A DNA stretch of 64,000 nucleotides from Hoeflea sp. (GTDB lineage Bacteria; Pseudomonadota; Alphaproteobacteria; Rhizobiales; Rhizobiaceae). Below, one piece after another: positions 16,267-26,450 of this stretch (position 1 is its first letter; every line of letters starts with the position of its first letter). A model generated the notes under the pieces. The model was given only the letters and a program-made list of their open reading frames with translations, did no database searches and had not been told where the DNA came from. A program made the translations under genes and the position numbers. The DNA lies in NCBI GenBank assembly GCA_019084245.1, contig JAHRFE010000028.1, positions 372,001 through 436,000 on the forward strand. Reading direction: 5' to 3'.

Positions 16267-16543
16267 TGTGTTGAGGTCCGGCGTTGAGAGCTCTTTAACC
16301 AAACTCGGCGACTATGGCGGCTGCGTTATGCTTTTTCTAACAGACCCTCCGGCGATGACAATCCAAACCGCCCGGATTGATGTTTAAAAAGCACCGCGAC
16401 GCCCCGCGCGCCACGTCCGGCTGCGCCCGTTGCGACGACCGCGCCTGGCCCCGATTCGCCATCCGAAAAGGCGAGAGACAGGGCCGGGCCTTTGAATATC
16501 AGCGGCGCCCTCTCCCTGGCGTCCAAACCAAAAGGTGTGAGTC

Positions 16544-17137
16544 ATGCGTCGCCTTTCCCTTTTTGCAGCCACCCAACTGGCCGTCAGGGGCCTGGTTGTG
16601 ACGACCCTGGCCGTGATCGGGCTTAGTCTCAGCCCGATGCCGGGCGTCGGGCTCGACGCCGGATCGGCGGCCCATGCCCAGACCGCGGCCAAGGGGCCGA
16701 GCGGGCTGCCGCTGCCGCGCTTTGTCAGCCTCAAGGCCAAGCGGGTCAATCTCAGGGTCGGCCCGGGCCGCGATTATGCGGTGGCCTGGCTCTACACCCG
16801 CTCCGGCGTGCCGATGGAAGTGATCCAGGAGTATGACAACTGGCGCCGGGTGCGCGACGCCGAGGGTACCGAGGGCTGGGTCTATCAGTCGCTGCTCTCG
16901 GGCGACCGCACAGCGGTCACGGCTCCCTGGATGCGCGCCACCGGCAAGCAGGAATTCATCAACATGCACCGCGAGGCCCGCGCCAACGCCAATGTTGTCG
17001 CCCGGCTGGAGCCCGGCGTGGTGGTCGAGGTCAAGGCCTGCAATGGAGACTGGTGCGAGGCGCGCGCGGAGGGCGTTGGCGGCTGGGTGGCGCAAGACAA
17101 GATCTGGGGCGCCTATCCCGGAGAAGCCTTCAAGTAA
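16544..17137 (+). CDS. Exported bacterial SH3-domain protein
   Basis: 197 residues. A long signal peptide (hydrophobic core near LVVTTLAVIGLSLS, likely AHA-QT type cleavage near residue 46) precedes two SH3b repeats: roughly residues 63-122 (KAKRVNLRVGPGRDY, GTEGWVYQSLL) and 125-195 (NMHREARANANVVARL, VGGWVAQDKIWG). Such domains bind peptidoglycan peptides or act as targeting modules; no catalytic domain is present. The spacing and the two Cys near ACNGDWCEA may form a disulfide. It sits alone; the 240-base gap upstream shows no gene. Confidence 0.88.
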   Translation: MRRLSLFAATQLAVRGLVVTTLAVIGLSLSPMPGVGLDAGSAAHAQTAAKGPSGLPLPRFVSLKAKRVNLRVGPGRDYAVAWLYTRSGVPMEVIQEYDNWRRVRDAEGTEGWVYQSLLSGDRTAVTAPWMRATGKQEFINMHREARANANVVARLEPGVVVEVKACNGDWCEARAEGVGGWVAQDKIWGAYPGEAFK

Positions 17138-17281
17138 ACCACCTCAGACGGGACCCGGCGGGCGCGATCGGGTGCGTCGAAATATGCCGCGCTGTCCGGC
17201 GGGGCGTCATCGGGACTTCATGAACACATGGCAAGGCCTCCGCGGGGATATGTTTCCTCTCCGCAGCTACAGGAGGTCATT

Positions 17282-19294
17282 GTGACTCTTGCAAATATTG
17301 AATTTTCTCGTCGTAATCTTTTAAAATCCGGCGCCGTCGTCGGCCTGACGGCCATTTCGCCGTTTTTGACGTTTCGCTCTGGCGCCGCCGCCCAGGGCGA
17401 ACTGCAGATGGTTGCCGCAACGCCAAACCCGAATGGCGCCTTCGAGCGGCTGTTCCTGCTCAAGGGCGATCCGTTTGCCGGCCCCATCAGCACCATCATC
17501 ACGGCCGAGGGCAATCCGGTTCCCCAGTCGTCCATGGCGGCCGGCGAGCGCCGGGTTCTGCGGCTGATGCATTTCAATGATCTGCACAACCACCTCACGG
17601 ACACCCACGGGAAAAAGGGCGACACGCACCGGCTGTCGCAGATGGTCAAGAAGGTACGCGAAACCAAGGCCGCGGCAGCAGACAACGAAGCCGTGCTGTT
17701 CATTTCCGGCGGCGACGACCACACCGGCTCGGTGTTTGACGAGTTGCTGGGCTGGTCGCCCGAAGGCTTCGTCGCCGACCCCGCCTATCGCAGCTATTCG
17801 GCGGCAGGTCTCGACATCGCGGTGCTCGGCAATCACGAGTTCGACCGCGGCTGCGAAGTGCTGAAGACGGGGCTCGCCGACGCGAATTTCCCGGTGCTGT
17901 CGGCCAATGTCCGCGGCTCGAAATTCATGGCCATGAACGAGGATTATGCCTGCGCGGCGATTGCCGAGGTCAAAGGCATGCGCATCGGCTTTATCGGCCT
18001 GACGACGGCGGTGGACACCCGCGTCGGCCAGGAGGCCGACCCGGACCTTGAGGTCACCAGCCCGGTCGAGGCACTCCGCAATGTGCTGCCGGCGGTGGCC
18101 TCGGTTTCCGATGTCGTCGTCATCCTGTCCCATTGCGGCTACGGTTCGGGCAACCACATGAGCGGCAAGGCCGCGACCAACCGGATGATCGGCGAAGGCG
18201 ATTTCGACATCGCCGCCGCCGCCGCTCCGCTCACCGACAAGCCGATCGTGCTGATCGGCGGCCATTCGCACACGCGCCTCAATGCCGAAGGCATCGATCC
18301 CGACAACATGATCGAGGGCGTGCTTCTGACCCAGGCCGAGGCCAACGGCGCCTATCTCGGCGAGATCGCGATGTCGATCGCGGCCGACCAGGGCCGCAAG
18401 GACTGGTTCTCCTCGGTCAGCCTGCATCCGGTCAAGTCCCGCGACGACCGGGTTGCCGCCGATGATCCGAAATACAAGGATCTGGAGCATGACGGCGACT
18501 ATGACGCGGCGTTCGAGGCGGAGCACATCGCGCCGCTGCTGGCAGCGCTCGACGAAAAGCTCACGGAAGTGATCGGAACGGTCGAACAGGGTGAGCTGGT
18601 GTCGACCGAGCGCACCATCGCGGACCGCTACATTCGCGAATGCGCCATCGCCAATTTCATGAACGATGCGCTGGTCGAGCGGTCGTCGACCTTCGCCAAT
18701 GGCAGGATCGACATCGCCATGTTCAACGCCACCGGACTGTCGGCCGGGATCAGCGAGGGGCCGCTCACCTTCAAGCAGTGGTTCGACGTCATGCCCTATG
18801 CGGACAATGTCCATGTCGCGACCATGACCGGCGCCCAGATCCAGGAGATGCTCGACAACAACGCCAAGCGGATCCTGCGGCCGGAAGAACTGTCCAGTTC
18901 CGAGATCAATCTGGAAAGCTTCGTGTCGCGCGGCTTCCTGCATTTCTCCAGGGGCATCCGCTACCGCATCGACTACGGCAGTTCTGCAGCGGACGCCCGT
19001 GCGGTCGAGGTGGAAGTCAACGGCAAGCCGCTCGCCGAACAGATGGAGGAGAGCTTCACCGTGGCCTTCAACACCTACATTTCGCTGGGTGGCTTTGGTG
19101 AATCCTGGAACGGCAAGCCGATCGGCGGCGGCGTCGCGGGCGAGATCCCGAGCATGGATCTGCGCCAGCTCACCTATCTGCACACCGGCCTGGTGTACCG
19201 CAACGAGATCATCGCCTTCATCCGCGATGCCGGCGTGGTGTCGCCGGAGACCGGCGTGGTGCTGGACGGCCGGCTGCAGACAGCCAACGCCTGA
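17282..19294 (+). CDS. Tat-exported 5'-nucleotidase/2',3'-cyclic phosphodiesterase family protein
   Basis: 670 residues, periplasmic. The start is GTG 17282: AGGAGG (17271-17276) lies five bases before it and the product begins TLANIEFSRRNLLKSGAVVG, a Tat signal. The metallophosphatase domain follows with LMHFNDLHNHL, FISGGDDHTG, GNHEFDRG, SHCGYG and GGHSHTRLN (metal ligands), then the C-terminal 5'-nucleotidase substrate domain from about residue 420 to the end. Such enzymes hydrolyse extracellular nucleotides for phosphate or nucleoside salvage. The metal motif is HFNDLHNH rather than the common HTNDxHG, a modest variation. A long hairpin follows the stop, between it and the converging ilvD. 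Confidence 0.9.
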   Translation: MTLANIEFSRRNLLKSGAVVGLTAISPFLTFRSGAAAQGELQMVAATPNPNGAFERLFLLKGDPFAGPISTIITAEGNPVPQSSMAAGERRVLRLMHFNDLHNHLTDTHGKKGDTHRLSQMVKKVRETKAAAADNEAVLFISGGDDHTGSVFDELLGWSPEGFVADPAYRSYSAAGLDIAVLGNHEFDRGCEVLKTGLADANFPVLSANVRGSKFMAMNEDYACAAIAEVKGMRIGFIGLTTAVDTRVGQEADPDLEVTSPVEALRNVLPAVASVSDVVVILSHCGYGSGNHMSGKAATNRMIGEGDFDIAAAAAPLTDKPIVLIGGHSHTRLNAEGIDPDNMIEGVLLTQAEANGAYLGEIAMSIAADQGRKDWFSSVSLHPVKSRDDRVAADDPKYKDLEHDGDYDAAFEAEHIAPLLAALDEKLTEVIGTVEQGELVSTERTIADRYIRECAIANFMNDALVERSSTFANGRIDIAMFNATGLSAGISEGPLTFKQWFDVMPYADNVHVATMTGAQIQEMLDNNAKRILRPEELSSSEINLESFVSRGFLHFSRGIRYRIDYGSSAADARAVEVEVNGKPLAEQMEESFTVAFNTYISLGGFGESWNGKPIGGGVAGEIPSMDLRQLTYLHTGLVYRNEIIAFIRDAGVVSPETGVVLDGRLQTANA

Positions 19295-19302
19295 TAGAGA
19301 AA

Positions 19303-19334
19303 CCATGGGCTGGCCGTGTCCGGCCAGCCCATGG
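19303..19334. terminator. Perfect 13-bp hairpin between converging genes
   Basis: CCATGGGCTGGCC (19303-19315) pairs without mismatch to GGCCAGCCCATGG (19322-19334) around six bases. It lies between the nucleotidase stop and the ilvD stop, as a bidirectional terminator would, but neither side has a full T-run; the minus-strand side continues with TTTCTCT. Confidence 0.55.
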
Positions 19335-19368
19335 GACCTTGATAAGATATTTCGGTCCGCCTGACCCC

Positions 19369-21201
19369 TCAGAGGATGCGCACCGCGCCCTTCGAGGCAC
19401 TGCTTGTCATGGCGGCATAGGCCTTGAGCGCGGTCGAGACGGCGCGCTTGCGCGGCCTGGAGGGCTGCCAGCCTTCGGCCTCACGGGCCGCGCGGCGTGC
19501 TGCAAGCGTGGCCTCGTCGACGGCCAGATGAATGCTGCGACCCGGGATGTCGATCTCGATGAGATCGCCGTCCTCGACCAGGCCGATGGTCCCGCCTTCG
19601 GCGGCTTCGGGCGAGACGTGGCCGATCGACAGGCCCGAGGAGCCGCCGGAGAAGCGGCCGTCGGTGACCAGCGCACAGGCCTTGCCCAGGCCCTTGGACT
19701 TGAGATAGCTGGTCGGATAGAGCATTTCCTGCATGCCGGGTCCGCCGCGTGGGCCCTCATAGCGGATCAGCACCACCTGGCCGGGCTTGACCTTGCCGGT
19801 GAGGATGTCGGAGACGGCGTCGTCCTGGCTTTCGAAGATTTTCGCAGGGCCTGAGAATTTCAGGATCGATTCGTCGACGCCGGCGGTCTTGACGATGCAG
19901 CCGTCCTCGGCCAGATTGCCGAACAGCACGGCCAGGCCGCCATCCTTGGAGAAGGCATTCTCGACATTGCGGATCACGCCGCCCGTGCGGTCGAGATCGA
20001 CGCTGTCATACCGGCGCGACTGGGAAAAGGCCGTCTGAGTCGGCACGCCGCCGGGTGCGGCACGGTAAAAATCATGCACCGCCGGATCGTTGGACTGGAC
20101 CACGTCCCATTTCCTGAGCGCATCCGCCATGGTCTTTTCGTGGATGGTGCCGACATCCGTCTTGAGCAGACCGGCGCGGTCCAACTCGCCCAGGATCGCC
20201 ATGATGCCGCCGGCGCGGTGCACGTCCTCCATGTGCACGTCGCTCTTGGCCGGCGCGACCTTGCACAGCACGGGCACCTGGCGCGACAGCCGGTCGATGT
20301 CGGCCATGGTGAAATCGACCTCGCCCTCATGGGCGATGGCGAGCAGATGCAGCACGGTGTTGGTGGAGCCGCCCATGGCGATGTCGAGCGTCATGGCGTT
20401 CTCGAAGGCCGCAAAGGAGGCAATCGAACGCGGCAGCACGCTCGCATCGTCGCCCTCGTAATATTGCCTGGCCAGACCCACGATGGTGCGGCCGGCCTCG
20501 CGGAACAGCCGCTCGCGGTCGGCATGGGTGGCGAGCGTCGAGCCGTTGCCGGGCAGCGCCAGGCCCATGGCCTCGGCCAGGCAGTTCATCGAATTGGCGG
20601 TGAACATGCCCGAGCAGGAGCCGCAGGTGGGGCAGGCGGAGCGTTCGATCGAGGCCACGTCGGCGTCGCTGATACTGTCATCGGCGGCGGCGACCATGGC
20701 GTCGACCAGGTCGAGCGCCTTTTCGGTGCCGTCCTCGAGGATGACCTTGCCGGCTTCCATCGGGCCGCCGGAGACGAAGATCACCGGAATGTTGAGCCGC
20801 ATCGCCGCCATCAGCATGCCGGGCGTGATCTTGTCGCAGTTGGAGATGCAGACCATGGCATCGGCGCAATGGGCATTGACCATGTATTCGACGGAATCGG
20901 CGATCAACTCGCGCGAGGGCAGCGAATAGAGCATGCCGTCATGGCCCATGGCGATGCCGTCATCGACCGCAATGGTGTTGAACTCCTTGGCGACGCCGCC
21001 GGCCTTCTCGATCTCGCCGGCGACCAGCTGGCCCAGGTCCTTGAGATGCACATGGCCGGGCACGAACTGGGTGAAGGAGTTGACCACCGCGATGATCGGC
21101 TTGCCGAAATCGCCGTCCTTCATCCCCGTTGCCCGCCAGAGCCCGCGGGCGCCCGCCATGTTGCGACCATGGGTGGATGTTCTCGAACGATAGGGCGGCA
21201 T
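19369..21201 (-). CDS. ilvD: IlvD, dihydroxy-acid dehydratase
   Basis: 610 residues. IlvD dehydrates 2,3-dihydroxy acids to 2-keto acids in isoleucine and valine synthesis and uses an iron-sulfur cluster. Cluster and active-site motifs are [12 protein letters not shown] and [34 protein letters not shown] and [21 protein letters not shown] are signature blocks. I chose ATG 21201 ([14 protein letters not shown]), which has AGGAGAG five bases upstream and is where the family begins. An eight-base inverted repeat (CTGTCAGG/CCTGACAG, 21233-21263) lies in its leader; I found no leader peptide rich in branched-chain codons. Confidence 0.97.
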   Translation of the reverse strand: MPPYRSRTSTHGRNMAGARGLWRATGMKDGDFGKPIIAVVNSFTQFVPGHVHLKDLGQLVAGEIEKAGGVAKEFNTIAVDDGIAMGHDGMLYSLPSRELIADSVEYMVNAHCADAMVCISNCDKITPGMLMAAMRLNIPVIFVSGGPMEAGKVILEDGTEKALDLVDAMVAAADDSISDADVASIERSACPTCGSCSGMFTANSMNCLAEAMGLALPGNGSTLATHADRERLFREAGRTIVGLARQYYEGDDASVLPRSIASFAAFENAMTLDIAMGGSTNTVLHLLAIAHEGEVDFTMADIDRLSRQVPVLCKVAPAKSDVHMEDVHRAGGIMAILGELDRAGLLKTDVGTIHEKTMADALRKWDVVQSNDPAVHDFYRAAPGGVPTQTAFSQSRRYDSVDLDRTGGVIRNVENAFSKDGGLAVLFGNLAEDGCIVKTAGVDESILKFSGPAKIFESQDDAVSDILTGKVKPGQVVLIRYEGPRGGPGMQEMLYPTSYLKSKGLGKACALVTDGRFSGGSSGLSIGHVSPEAAEGGTIGLVEDGDLIEIDIPGRSIHLAVDEATLAARRAAREAEGWQPSRPRKRAVSTALKAYAAMTSSASKGAVRIL

Positions 21202-21394
21202 GAAACTCTCCTCTTGGGCTCCCGACACAAATCTGTCAGGCACGCTGCACGCGAACCTGACAGTGGGGCAAGCTAGTAATGGGAAATCGGCAGCATTTCC
21301 AGAGCGATCTGGCCGAAGGGCTAGCGGGATCGGTTTCCGGGCCGGTCAATGAACGGCAAAGGCGTCGGGTGAACCCGGCTTCGTCCGGGCGCTG

Positions 21395-21826
21395 CTAGCG
21401 CTTGCGGCGGACGCGGATGACCACGTCGACATGGGTGATTTCCATGCCGGGAGGCGCTTCGGGCAGATTGGCGACGGAAATGTTGCCCACCGGAATGTCA
21501 AGCACCTGATTGGCGCCCTCGACCACGAAATGATGGTGGTCGGAGACATTGGTGTCGAAATAGGTCTTTGCGGTTTCGAGCGACAGCACCCGCAGCAGGC
21601 CGGCCTCGGTGAACTGGTGCAGTGTGTTGTAGACGGTTGCCAGCGAGCAGGACACGCCGACTCCGACGGCCTCTTCGTGCAGTTCCTCGGCGGTCAGGTG
21701 CCGGTCGCCCTGGGCAAACAGCAGATCCGCCAACGCCACGCGCTGACGCGTCGGGCGAAGGCCTGCGCCGCGCAGGCGCAAGGCCGAATCGCGGTCGGCG
21801 TTTTTGGATGTGTCGGCACCGGGCAT
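21395..21826 (-). CDS. irr: Irr, iron response regulator (Fur family)
   Basis: 143 residues. Irr is the haem-responsive Fur-family regulator that controls iron and haem genes in rhizobia. The winged helix (GLRPTRQRVALADLLFAQGD, SLATVYNTLHQFTEAGLLRV) is followed by the HHH haem/metal motif in SDHHHFVVEGANQVLDIP and an Irr-type end (MEITHVDVVIRVRRKR). The GCPWHD haem regulatory motif of Bradyrhizobium is absent, as in most rhizobia. I chose ATG 21826 because an upstream ATG at 21865 overlaps the predicted -10. It is divergent from fabA, the usual arrangement in this group. Confidence 0.93.
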   Translation of the reverse strand: MPGADTSKNADRDSALRLRGAGLRPTRQRVALADLLFAQGDRHLTAEELHEEAVGVGVSCSLATVYNTLHQFTEAGLLRVLSLETAKTYFDTNVSDHHHFVVEGANQVLDIPVGNISVANLPEAPPGMEITHVDVVIRVRRKR

Positions 21827-21862
21827 GATCAGATGGGTCCAAACTGCAAATTGCTTTTGTTC

Positions 21863-21891
21863 CATATAACTTTTGTGGGGATTGCTTTCAA
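21863..21891 (-). promoter_or_regulatory. Predicted irr promoter
   Basis: On the minus strand TTGAAA (21886-21891) and TATATG (21863-21868) are 17 bases apart, just upstream of the preferred irr start. I saw no TTTAGAANNNTTCTAAA-type ICE box in the irr-fabA gap. Confidence 0.5.
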
Positions 21892-22064
21892 TAGACCCGC
21901 TTCGCGTAGTTTCCGTAACGTCGCCTCTTTCACTCACTGGCCGCATCCGGTATTCGGAGATGCCGTACGGGCCGGTTTCGCAGTCCTGCGGGGCTGTGCT
22001 AGCGTGCACGGCGACAGAAATGAAAGCCGCGCGGAAAGACGGCGAAACGGGAGACGCATTTTTC

Positions 22065-22580
22065 ATGGTCGACAGGCAATCGAGCTACAGCTACGACGAA
22101 CTTCTCACCTGCGCGGAGGGCGAACTGTTCGGACCCGGCAACGCGCAACTGCCGCTGCCGCCGATGCTGATGGTGCACCGGATCACCGATATTTCCGAAA
22201 CCGGCGGCGAATTCGACAAGGGTTATCTGCGCGCCGAATTCGACATCACGCCGGATCTCTGGTTCTTCCCCTGCCATTTCAAGGGCAACCCGGTGATGCC
22301 CGGCTGCCTGGGTCTCGACGGCATGTGGCAGTTGACCGGGTTCTATCTCGGCTGGCTTGGCGAACAGGGCCGCGGCATGGCGCTGTCGACCGGCGAGGTG
22401 AAGTTCAAGGGCATGGTGACGCCGGACGTCAAGCTCATCGAATACGGCATCGATTTCAAACGCGTCATGCGCGGCCGGCTGGTGCTCGGCATCGCCAATG
22501 GCTGGCTTAAGGCCGATGGCGAGACGATCTACAACGCCACGGATCTGAAGGTTGGCCTTGCCAAGGACAAGACTGCCTGA
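22065..22580 (+). CDS. fabA: FabA, 3-hydroxydecanoyl-ACP dehydratase/isomerase
   Basis: 171 residues, the standard length. FabA dehydrates 3-hydroxydecanoyl-ACP and isomerises the product to the cis-3 form, starting anaerobic-type unsaturated fatty acid synthesis. The active-site His lies in [25 protein letters not shown] and the Asp/Glu region just after it. I chose ATG 22065 ([14 protein letters not shown]), the family start; GGGAGA lies upstream. It leads fabA-fabB-fabI, with 73 bases to fabB, and is divergent from irr. Confidence 0.97.
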   Translation: MVDRQSSYSYDELLTCAEGELFGPGNAQLPLPPMLMVHRITDISETGGEFDKGYLRAEFDITPDLWFFPCHFKGNPVMPGCLGLDGMWQLTGFYLGWLGEQGRGMALSTGEVKFKGMVTPDVKLIEYGIDFKRVMRGRLVLGIANGWLKADGETIYNATDLKVGLAKDKTA

Positions 22581-22653
22581 CACACCCCTCGGGCAGGGCG
22601 CTTCAAGCTGGCGCCATGAGAATTCAGGACCCTCCACAAGAAAGGGCAACATC

Positions 22654-23874
22654 ATGAGACGAGTCGTTGTGACTGGAATGGGGATCGTATCCTCGATCGG
22701 CAACAATGTGGGCGAAGTGACCGAATCGCTGCGCCAGGCCAGATCCGGCATCAGCTTCAGCCAGGATTTCGCCGACCACGGCTTCAGGAGCCAGGTCTGG
22801 GGCGCGCCGACGCTGGACCCGACCGAGCTGGTTGATCGCCGCGCCATGCGATTCCTGTCGCGCGGCGGCGCCTGGAACCATGTTGCCATGAAGCAGGCGA
22901 TCGAGGATGCGGGCCTCACCGAGGACGAGATCAGCCATGAGCGCACCGGCATCGTCATGGGCTCGGGCGGACCGTCGACACGCACGCTGATCGAGGCCGC
23001 CGACATTACCCGCAAGAACGGCAGCCCGAAGCGGATCGGTCCGTTCGCGGTGCCGAAATCGATGTCGTCGACCGCATCGGCGACGCTTGCCACCTGGTTC
23101 AAGATCCACGGGGTCAACTACTCGATTTCCTCGGCCTGCTCGACCTCGGCGCATTGCATCGGCAATGCGGCGGAACTGATCCAGTGGGGCAAGCAGGACA
23201 TGGTGTTCGCCGGCGGCCACGAAGATCTCGACTGGACCATGTCGAACCTGTTCGATGCGATGGGCGCGATGAGCTCGAAATTCAACGACGAGCCGGCCAC
23301 CGCGTCCCGCGCCTATGACATCACCCGCGACGGCTTCGTCATTGCCGGCGGCGCGGGCGTGCTGGTGATGGAAGAACTCGAGCACGCCAAGGCCCGCGGC
23401 GCCAAGATCTATGGCGAACTCACCGGCTATGGCGCCACCTCGGACGGCTACGACATGGTTGCCCCTTCCGGCGAGGGTGCGATCCGCTGCATGCGCCAGG
23501 CCCTGGCCACCGTCGAAGGCCGGGTCGACTACATCAACACCCACGGCACCTCGACGCCGGTGGGGGACTCGAAGGAAATCGGCGCGATCCGCGAGGTGTT
23601 CGGCACCGACATGCCGCATGTGCAGTCGACCAAATCATTGACCGGGCACTCGCTCGGCGCCACCGGCGTGCAGGAGGCGATCTACTCGCTTCTGATGATG
23701 CAGGAAAAGTTCATCGGCGAAAGCGCGCATATCACCGAGCTCGACCCGGAATTCGACGGCGTGCCGATCGTGCGCCACCGCATCGACGACGCAAAGATCG
23801 ACACCGTGCTGTCCAACTCCTTCGGCTTCGGCGGCACCAATGCGACGCTGGTGTTCCAGCGGCACGACCGGTGA
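22654..23874 (+). CDS. fabB: FabB, 3-oxoacyl-ACP synthase I
   Basis: 406 residues. FabB elongates the cis-unsaturated acyl-ACP made by FabA with malonyl-ACP. The active-site Cys is in [15 protein letters not shown], and the two catalytic His are in [10 protein letters not shown] and [11 protein letters not shown]; the glycine-rich [14 protein letters not shown] ends the protein. ATG 22654 ([16 protein letters not shown]) has AAGGG eight bases upstream. Its stop overlaps an in-frame GTG of the next gene (GTGA), though fabI probably starts at a later ATG. Confidence 0.97.
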   Translation: MRRVVVTGMGIVSSIGNNVGEVTESLRQARSGISFSQDFADHGFRSQVWGAPTLDPTELVDRRAMRFLSRGGAWNHVAMKQAIEDAGLTEDEISHERTGIVMGSGGPSTRTLIEAADITRKNGSPKRIGPFAVPKSMSSTASATLATWFKIHGVNYSISSACSTSAHCIGNAAELIQWGKQDMVFAGGHEDLDWTMSNLFDAMGAMSSKFNDEPATASRAYDITRDGFVIAGGAGVLVMEELEHAKARGAKIYGELTGYGATSDGYDMVAPSGEGAIRCMRQALATVEGRVDYINTHGTSTPVGDSKEIGAIREVFGTDMPHVQSTKSLTGHSLGATGVQEAIYSLLMMQEKFIGESAHITELDPEFDGVPIVRHRIDDAKIDTVLSNSFGFGGTNATLVFQRHDR

Positions 23875-23918
23875 GCGGCGCGGGCGTGGGCGGCGAGGCA
23901 ACCGGTGAGGGACAAGGC

Positions 23919-24728
23919 ATGAACGGACTGATGAAGGGCAAGCGCGGGCTGATCATGGGGGTCGCCAATGACCACTCGATCGCCTGGGGGATCGCGTTGA
24001 AGCTCGCGGAAGCGGGCGCGGAACTCGCTTTCACCTACCAGGGCGAAGGCTTTGGCAAGCGGGTGCGGCCGCTGGCAGAACGGCTCGGCTCGAAACTGGT
24101 GCTGCCCTGCGACGTCGAGGACGTGGCGACCGTGGACGCGGTGTTCGAGACGCTCAAGGCGGAATGGGGCCAGATCGACTTCGTCGTGCACGCCATCGGC
24201 TTCTCCGACCGCAACGAGCTCAAGGGCCGCTATGCGGACGTGACCACGCGGGCCAATTTCTCCCGCACCATGGTGATCTCGGCCTATTCCTTCACCGAAG
24301 TGGCCCAGCGCGCAGCCCCGCTGATGGCCGCCGGCGGCTCGATCCTGACGCTCACCTATGGCGGCTCCGTCAGGGTGATGCCCAACTACAACGTCATGGG
24401 CATCGCCAAGGCGGCGCTCGAAGCCATGGTGCGCTATCTCGCCGCCGACTACGGCCCGGACGGCATCCGCGTCAACGCGATCTCGGCAGGCCCGGTCAGG
24501 ACGCTCGCGGGCGCGGGCATCGGCGACGCGCGCGCCATGTTCAACTACCAGAAGAAGAACGCGCCCTTACGCCGCACCGTCGATATCGACGACGTCGGCA
24601 AATCCGCGCTCTACCTGCTTTCAGACCTCAGCTCGGGCGTGACCGGCGAAATCCACTATGTGGATTCGGGGTTCAACATCACGTCGATGCCGGTGGTGTC
24701 GGAATTGAACAAGGCGGATGAGGGGTAG
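23919..24728 (+). CDS. fabI: FabI, NADH-dependent enoyl-ACP reductase
   Basis: 269 residues. FabI performs the last reduction of each fatty acid elongation cycle. It is a short-chain dehydrogenase with GVANDHSIAWGIA for cofactor binding and the FabI-type active site in which Tyr and Lys are spaced YNVMGIAK (Y-x6-K), with the other Tyr in LTYGG. I chose ATG 23919 (MNGLMKGKRGLIMG), which has AGGG seven bases upstream; GTG 23871 would add 16 non-homologous residues. A strong terminator follows, ending the fabA-fabB-fabI operon. Confidence 0.96.
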   Translation: MNGLMKGKRGLIMGVANDHSIAWGIALKLAEAGAELAFTYQGEGFGKRVRPLAERLGSKLVLPCDVEDVATVDAVFETLKAEWGQIDFVVHAIGFSDRNELKGRYADVTTRANFSRTMVISAYSFTEVAQRAAPLMAAGGSILTLTYGGSVRVMPNYNVMGIAKAALEAMVRYLAADYGPDGIRVNAISAGPVRTLAGAGIGDARAMFNYQKKNAPLRRTVDIDDVGKSALYLLSDLSSGVTGEIHYVDSGFNITSMPVVSELNKADEG

Positions 24729-24759
24729 GATCAGGACTTAGGGTCCAGTGGAATTGGAA

Positions 24760-24789
24760 GCCTCGGATCGGGAGATCCGGGGCTTTTTT
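24760..24789 (+). terminator. Intrinsic terminator of fabA-fabB-fabI
   Basis: GCCTCGGATC pairs with GATCCGGGGC (one G-T pair) around a GGGA tetraloop, followed by TTTTTT. Confidence 0.88.
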
Positions 24790-25080
24790 GTAGGGGCGGT
24801 TAGTAGGCCTTGTTGGCCCGAAATTTACGCAATAGTTGTTTTATATACCCACCACCAACTTTGGCGGTAATTTTTGCGAGACACATAAGGTCAGAGAGCT
24901 TCCACAAACCCGCTTGTGTCAATTGCGACTGCCGCAAGAGCCGTTGTGTTGCAAAATCGGAGAAAGCCCTTGCACAACGAATTTTGTTGAGGGTATTTCT
25001 GCCACAAATCTTTTTATGTTGTATTATTTGCGATTTTTGTTACACAAATTGCGATCGTTCGCCGAAACAGGATCTGCTCA
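24790..25080. other. AT-rich upstream region of the fic gene with TTGCGA repeats
   Basis: About 290 bases without a gene, sharply AT-richer than the fab operon before it. TTGCGA occurs four times in the same orientation, at 24874, 24923, 25028 and 25049; the last two are 21 bases apart, two helical turns, flanking TTTGTTACACAAA (five-base arms TTTGT/ACAAA). The spacing before the fic start suggests operator sites, possibly for the DNA-binding C terminus of the Fic protein itself. Confidence 0.45.
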
Positions 25081-26214
25081 ATGTCGGTCAAACTCGAGAC
25101 TTATGACCACAATAACATGGTAGATTATCACTATGGCCGCTTTCCGCCCAAAGAGCTTGATCTCAATCGCTTGATAGAACCCCTCATCCGGGCTCAAGAC
25201 GCAATATCGCGATACGATCAGATGCTGTTGTCACTCCCAAACAGCGAACTTCTTCTCGCACCGCTTCGCCAAAACGAAGCAGTTATATCTTCTCGTATGG
25301 AGGGAACAATCTCAACCGTCGATGAGGTCATGATCTACGAGGCAGAAAACGAGGATGACGGCACATCCAGACCTGTCCGGGATGATGTCGTAGAGGTGGC
25401 GCTCTACAGTGCGGTGCTCCGCCGCGCCCAAATCGCGGTTGCTGAAGGTGACCCCATCAACGAAGGCCTTATCAAGAATGCACACCGTATTCTGTTGAGC
25501 TTTGGTCGCGGTGCAAGCAAATCTCCGGGCGAGTATAAATCAGAACAAAACTATGTTGGCGATGATCGGCGAGAAATAATCTATTTTAAACCGATAAGCC
25601 CGATACATTTACAGCCGGCGATGCAGGATCTTCTCAAGTTTATAGAGACATCTCAGATGTTACATCTGTTCAAAGTCGCTATTGCCCATGTTGAGTTTGA
25701 AGCACTACACCCCTTCAATGACGGAAATGGTCGCATCGGGCGCCTCTTGATAACCCTGCTGCTTTGGAAGTTCGGCCTAATCCACAAGCCACACTTTTAT
25801 ATAAGCGCCTTCTTTGAGACGCATAAGGAAGAGTACATCGAATTAATGCGAGCAGTGTCGCGCGATGATGATTGGACAAGCTGGACGGCGTTTTTTATGA
25901 ATGCAATCGCTACTCAGGCCGACAGCAACCTACAGACAGCGAGACGCATCACCGCACTCTACGACGAAATGAAAGAGCCATTTCGCGAGATGTCTGGTTC
26001 GAAATGGCACCTCGCGGCTCAAGATAGCATTTTCGAGAACCCCATTTTCAAAAATAGCCAACTGATTAAACGTTCCGGCATGCCCAAGCATGTGGCAATA
26101 AGAATCACAAAATTGTTGCACGAAGGCGGGTTGTTGAAAGAAATACGTCCCGCAAGTGGCCGCAGGGGAGCTCTCTATATGTTTGAGCCATTAATGGAAA
26201 TTGTGAGGGCCTAA
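25081..26214 (+). CDS. Fic-domain AMPylase-like protein with N-terminal inhibitory motif
   Basis: 377 residues. Fic enzymes transfer AMP or related groups from nucleotides to hydroxyl side chains of target proteins. The core motif HPFNDGNGRIGR is intact at about 210-221, with the flap GEYKSEQNYVG before it. SSRMEG at about 70-75 fits the class II autoinhibitory helix [S/T]xxxE[G/N]. An N-terminal segment (about 15-75) resembles the Fic_N region, and the C terminus (about 315-372, FKNSQLIKRSGMPKHVAIRITKLLHEGGLLKEI) looks like a winged-helix DNA-binding domain. It is AT-richer than its neighbours and sits alone between fabI and pnp, suggesting acquisition by transfer. The target is unknown. Confidence 0.92.
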   Translation: MSVKLETYDHNNMVDYHYGRFPPKELDLNRLIEPLIRAQDAISRYDQMLLSLPNSELLLAPLRQNEAVISSRMEGTISTVDEVMIYEAENEDDGTSRPVRDDVVEVALYSAVLRRAQIAVAEGDPINEGLIKNAHRILLSFGRGASKSPGEYKSEQNYVGDDRREIIYFKPISPIHLQPAMQDLLKFIETSQMLHLFKVAIAHVEFEALHPFNDGNGRIGRLLITLLLWKFGLIHKPHFYISAFFETHKEEYIELMRAVSRDDDWTSWTAFFMNAIATQADSNLQTARRITALYDEMKEPFREMSGSKWHLAAQDSIFENPIFKNSQLIKRSGMPKHVAIRITKLLHEGGLLKEIRPASGRRGALYMFEPLMEIVRA

Positions 26215-26364
26215 CGGAAGGCAATTTATCTGCCGGTTCCATTTGTTTGCCTAAGTACCCCATGCCTTGAGCGAATGGGTCTGCTGCTCAAGATGAATTA
26301 GGCACCTGCAAGACACGACTTCTTCTGCCGAGTTTATCAACCAATTTTCAATTGTCCCAAACAC

Positions 26365-26396
26365 AAAAAAGCCCCCGGATTTCCCAATCCGGGGGC
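26365..26396 (-). terminator. Intrinsic terminator after pnp
   Basis: On the minus strand a perfect 11-base-pair stem (GCCCCCGGATT with AATCCGGGGGC) with a GGGA loop is followed by TTTTTT. Confidence 0.9.
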
Positions 26397-26450
26397 TCTC
26401 TCATTCCATTACCGTCCGGCGGTCTCCCGCCGCGAGCCTCGTGGCGGGGC

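Noticed and set aside
21827..21865. Longer Irr starting at ATG 21865
   Set aside because: That ATG overlaps the predicted -10 hexamer and lacks a ribosome-binding site.
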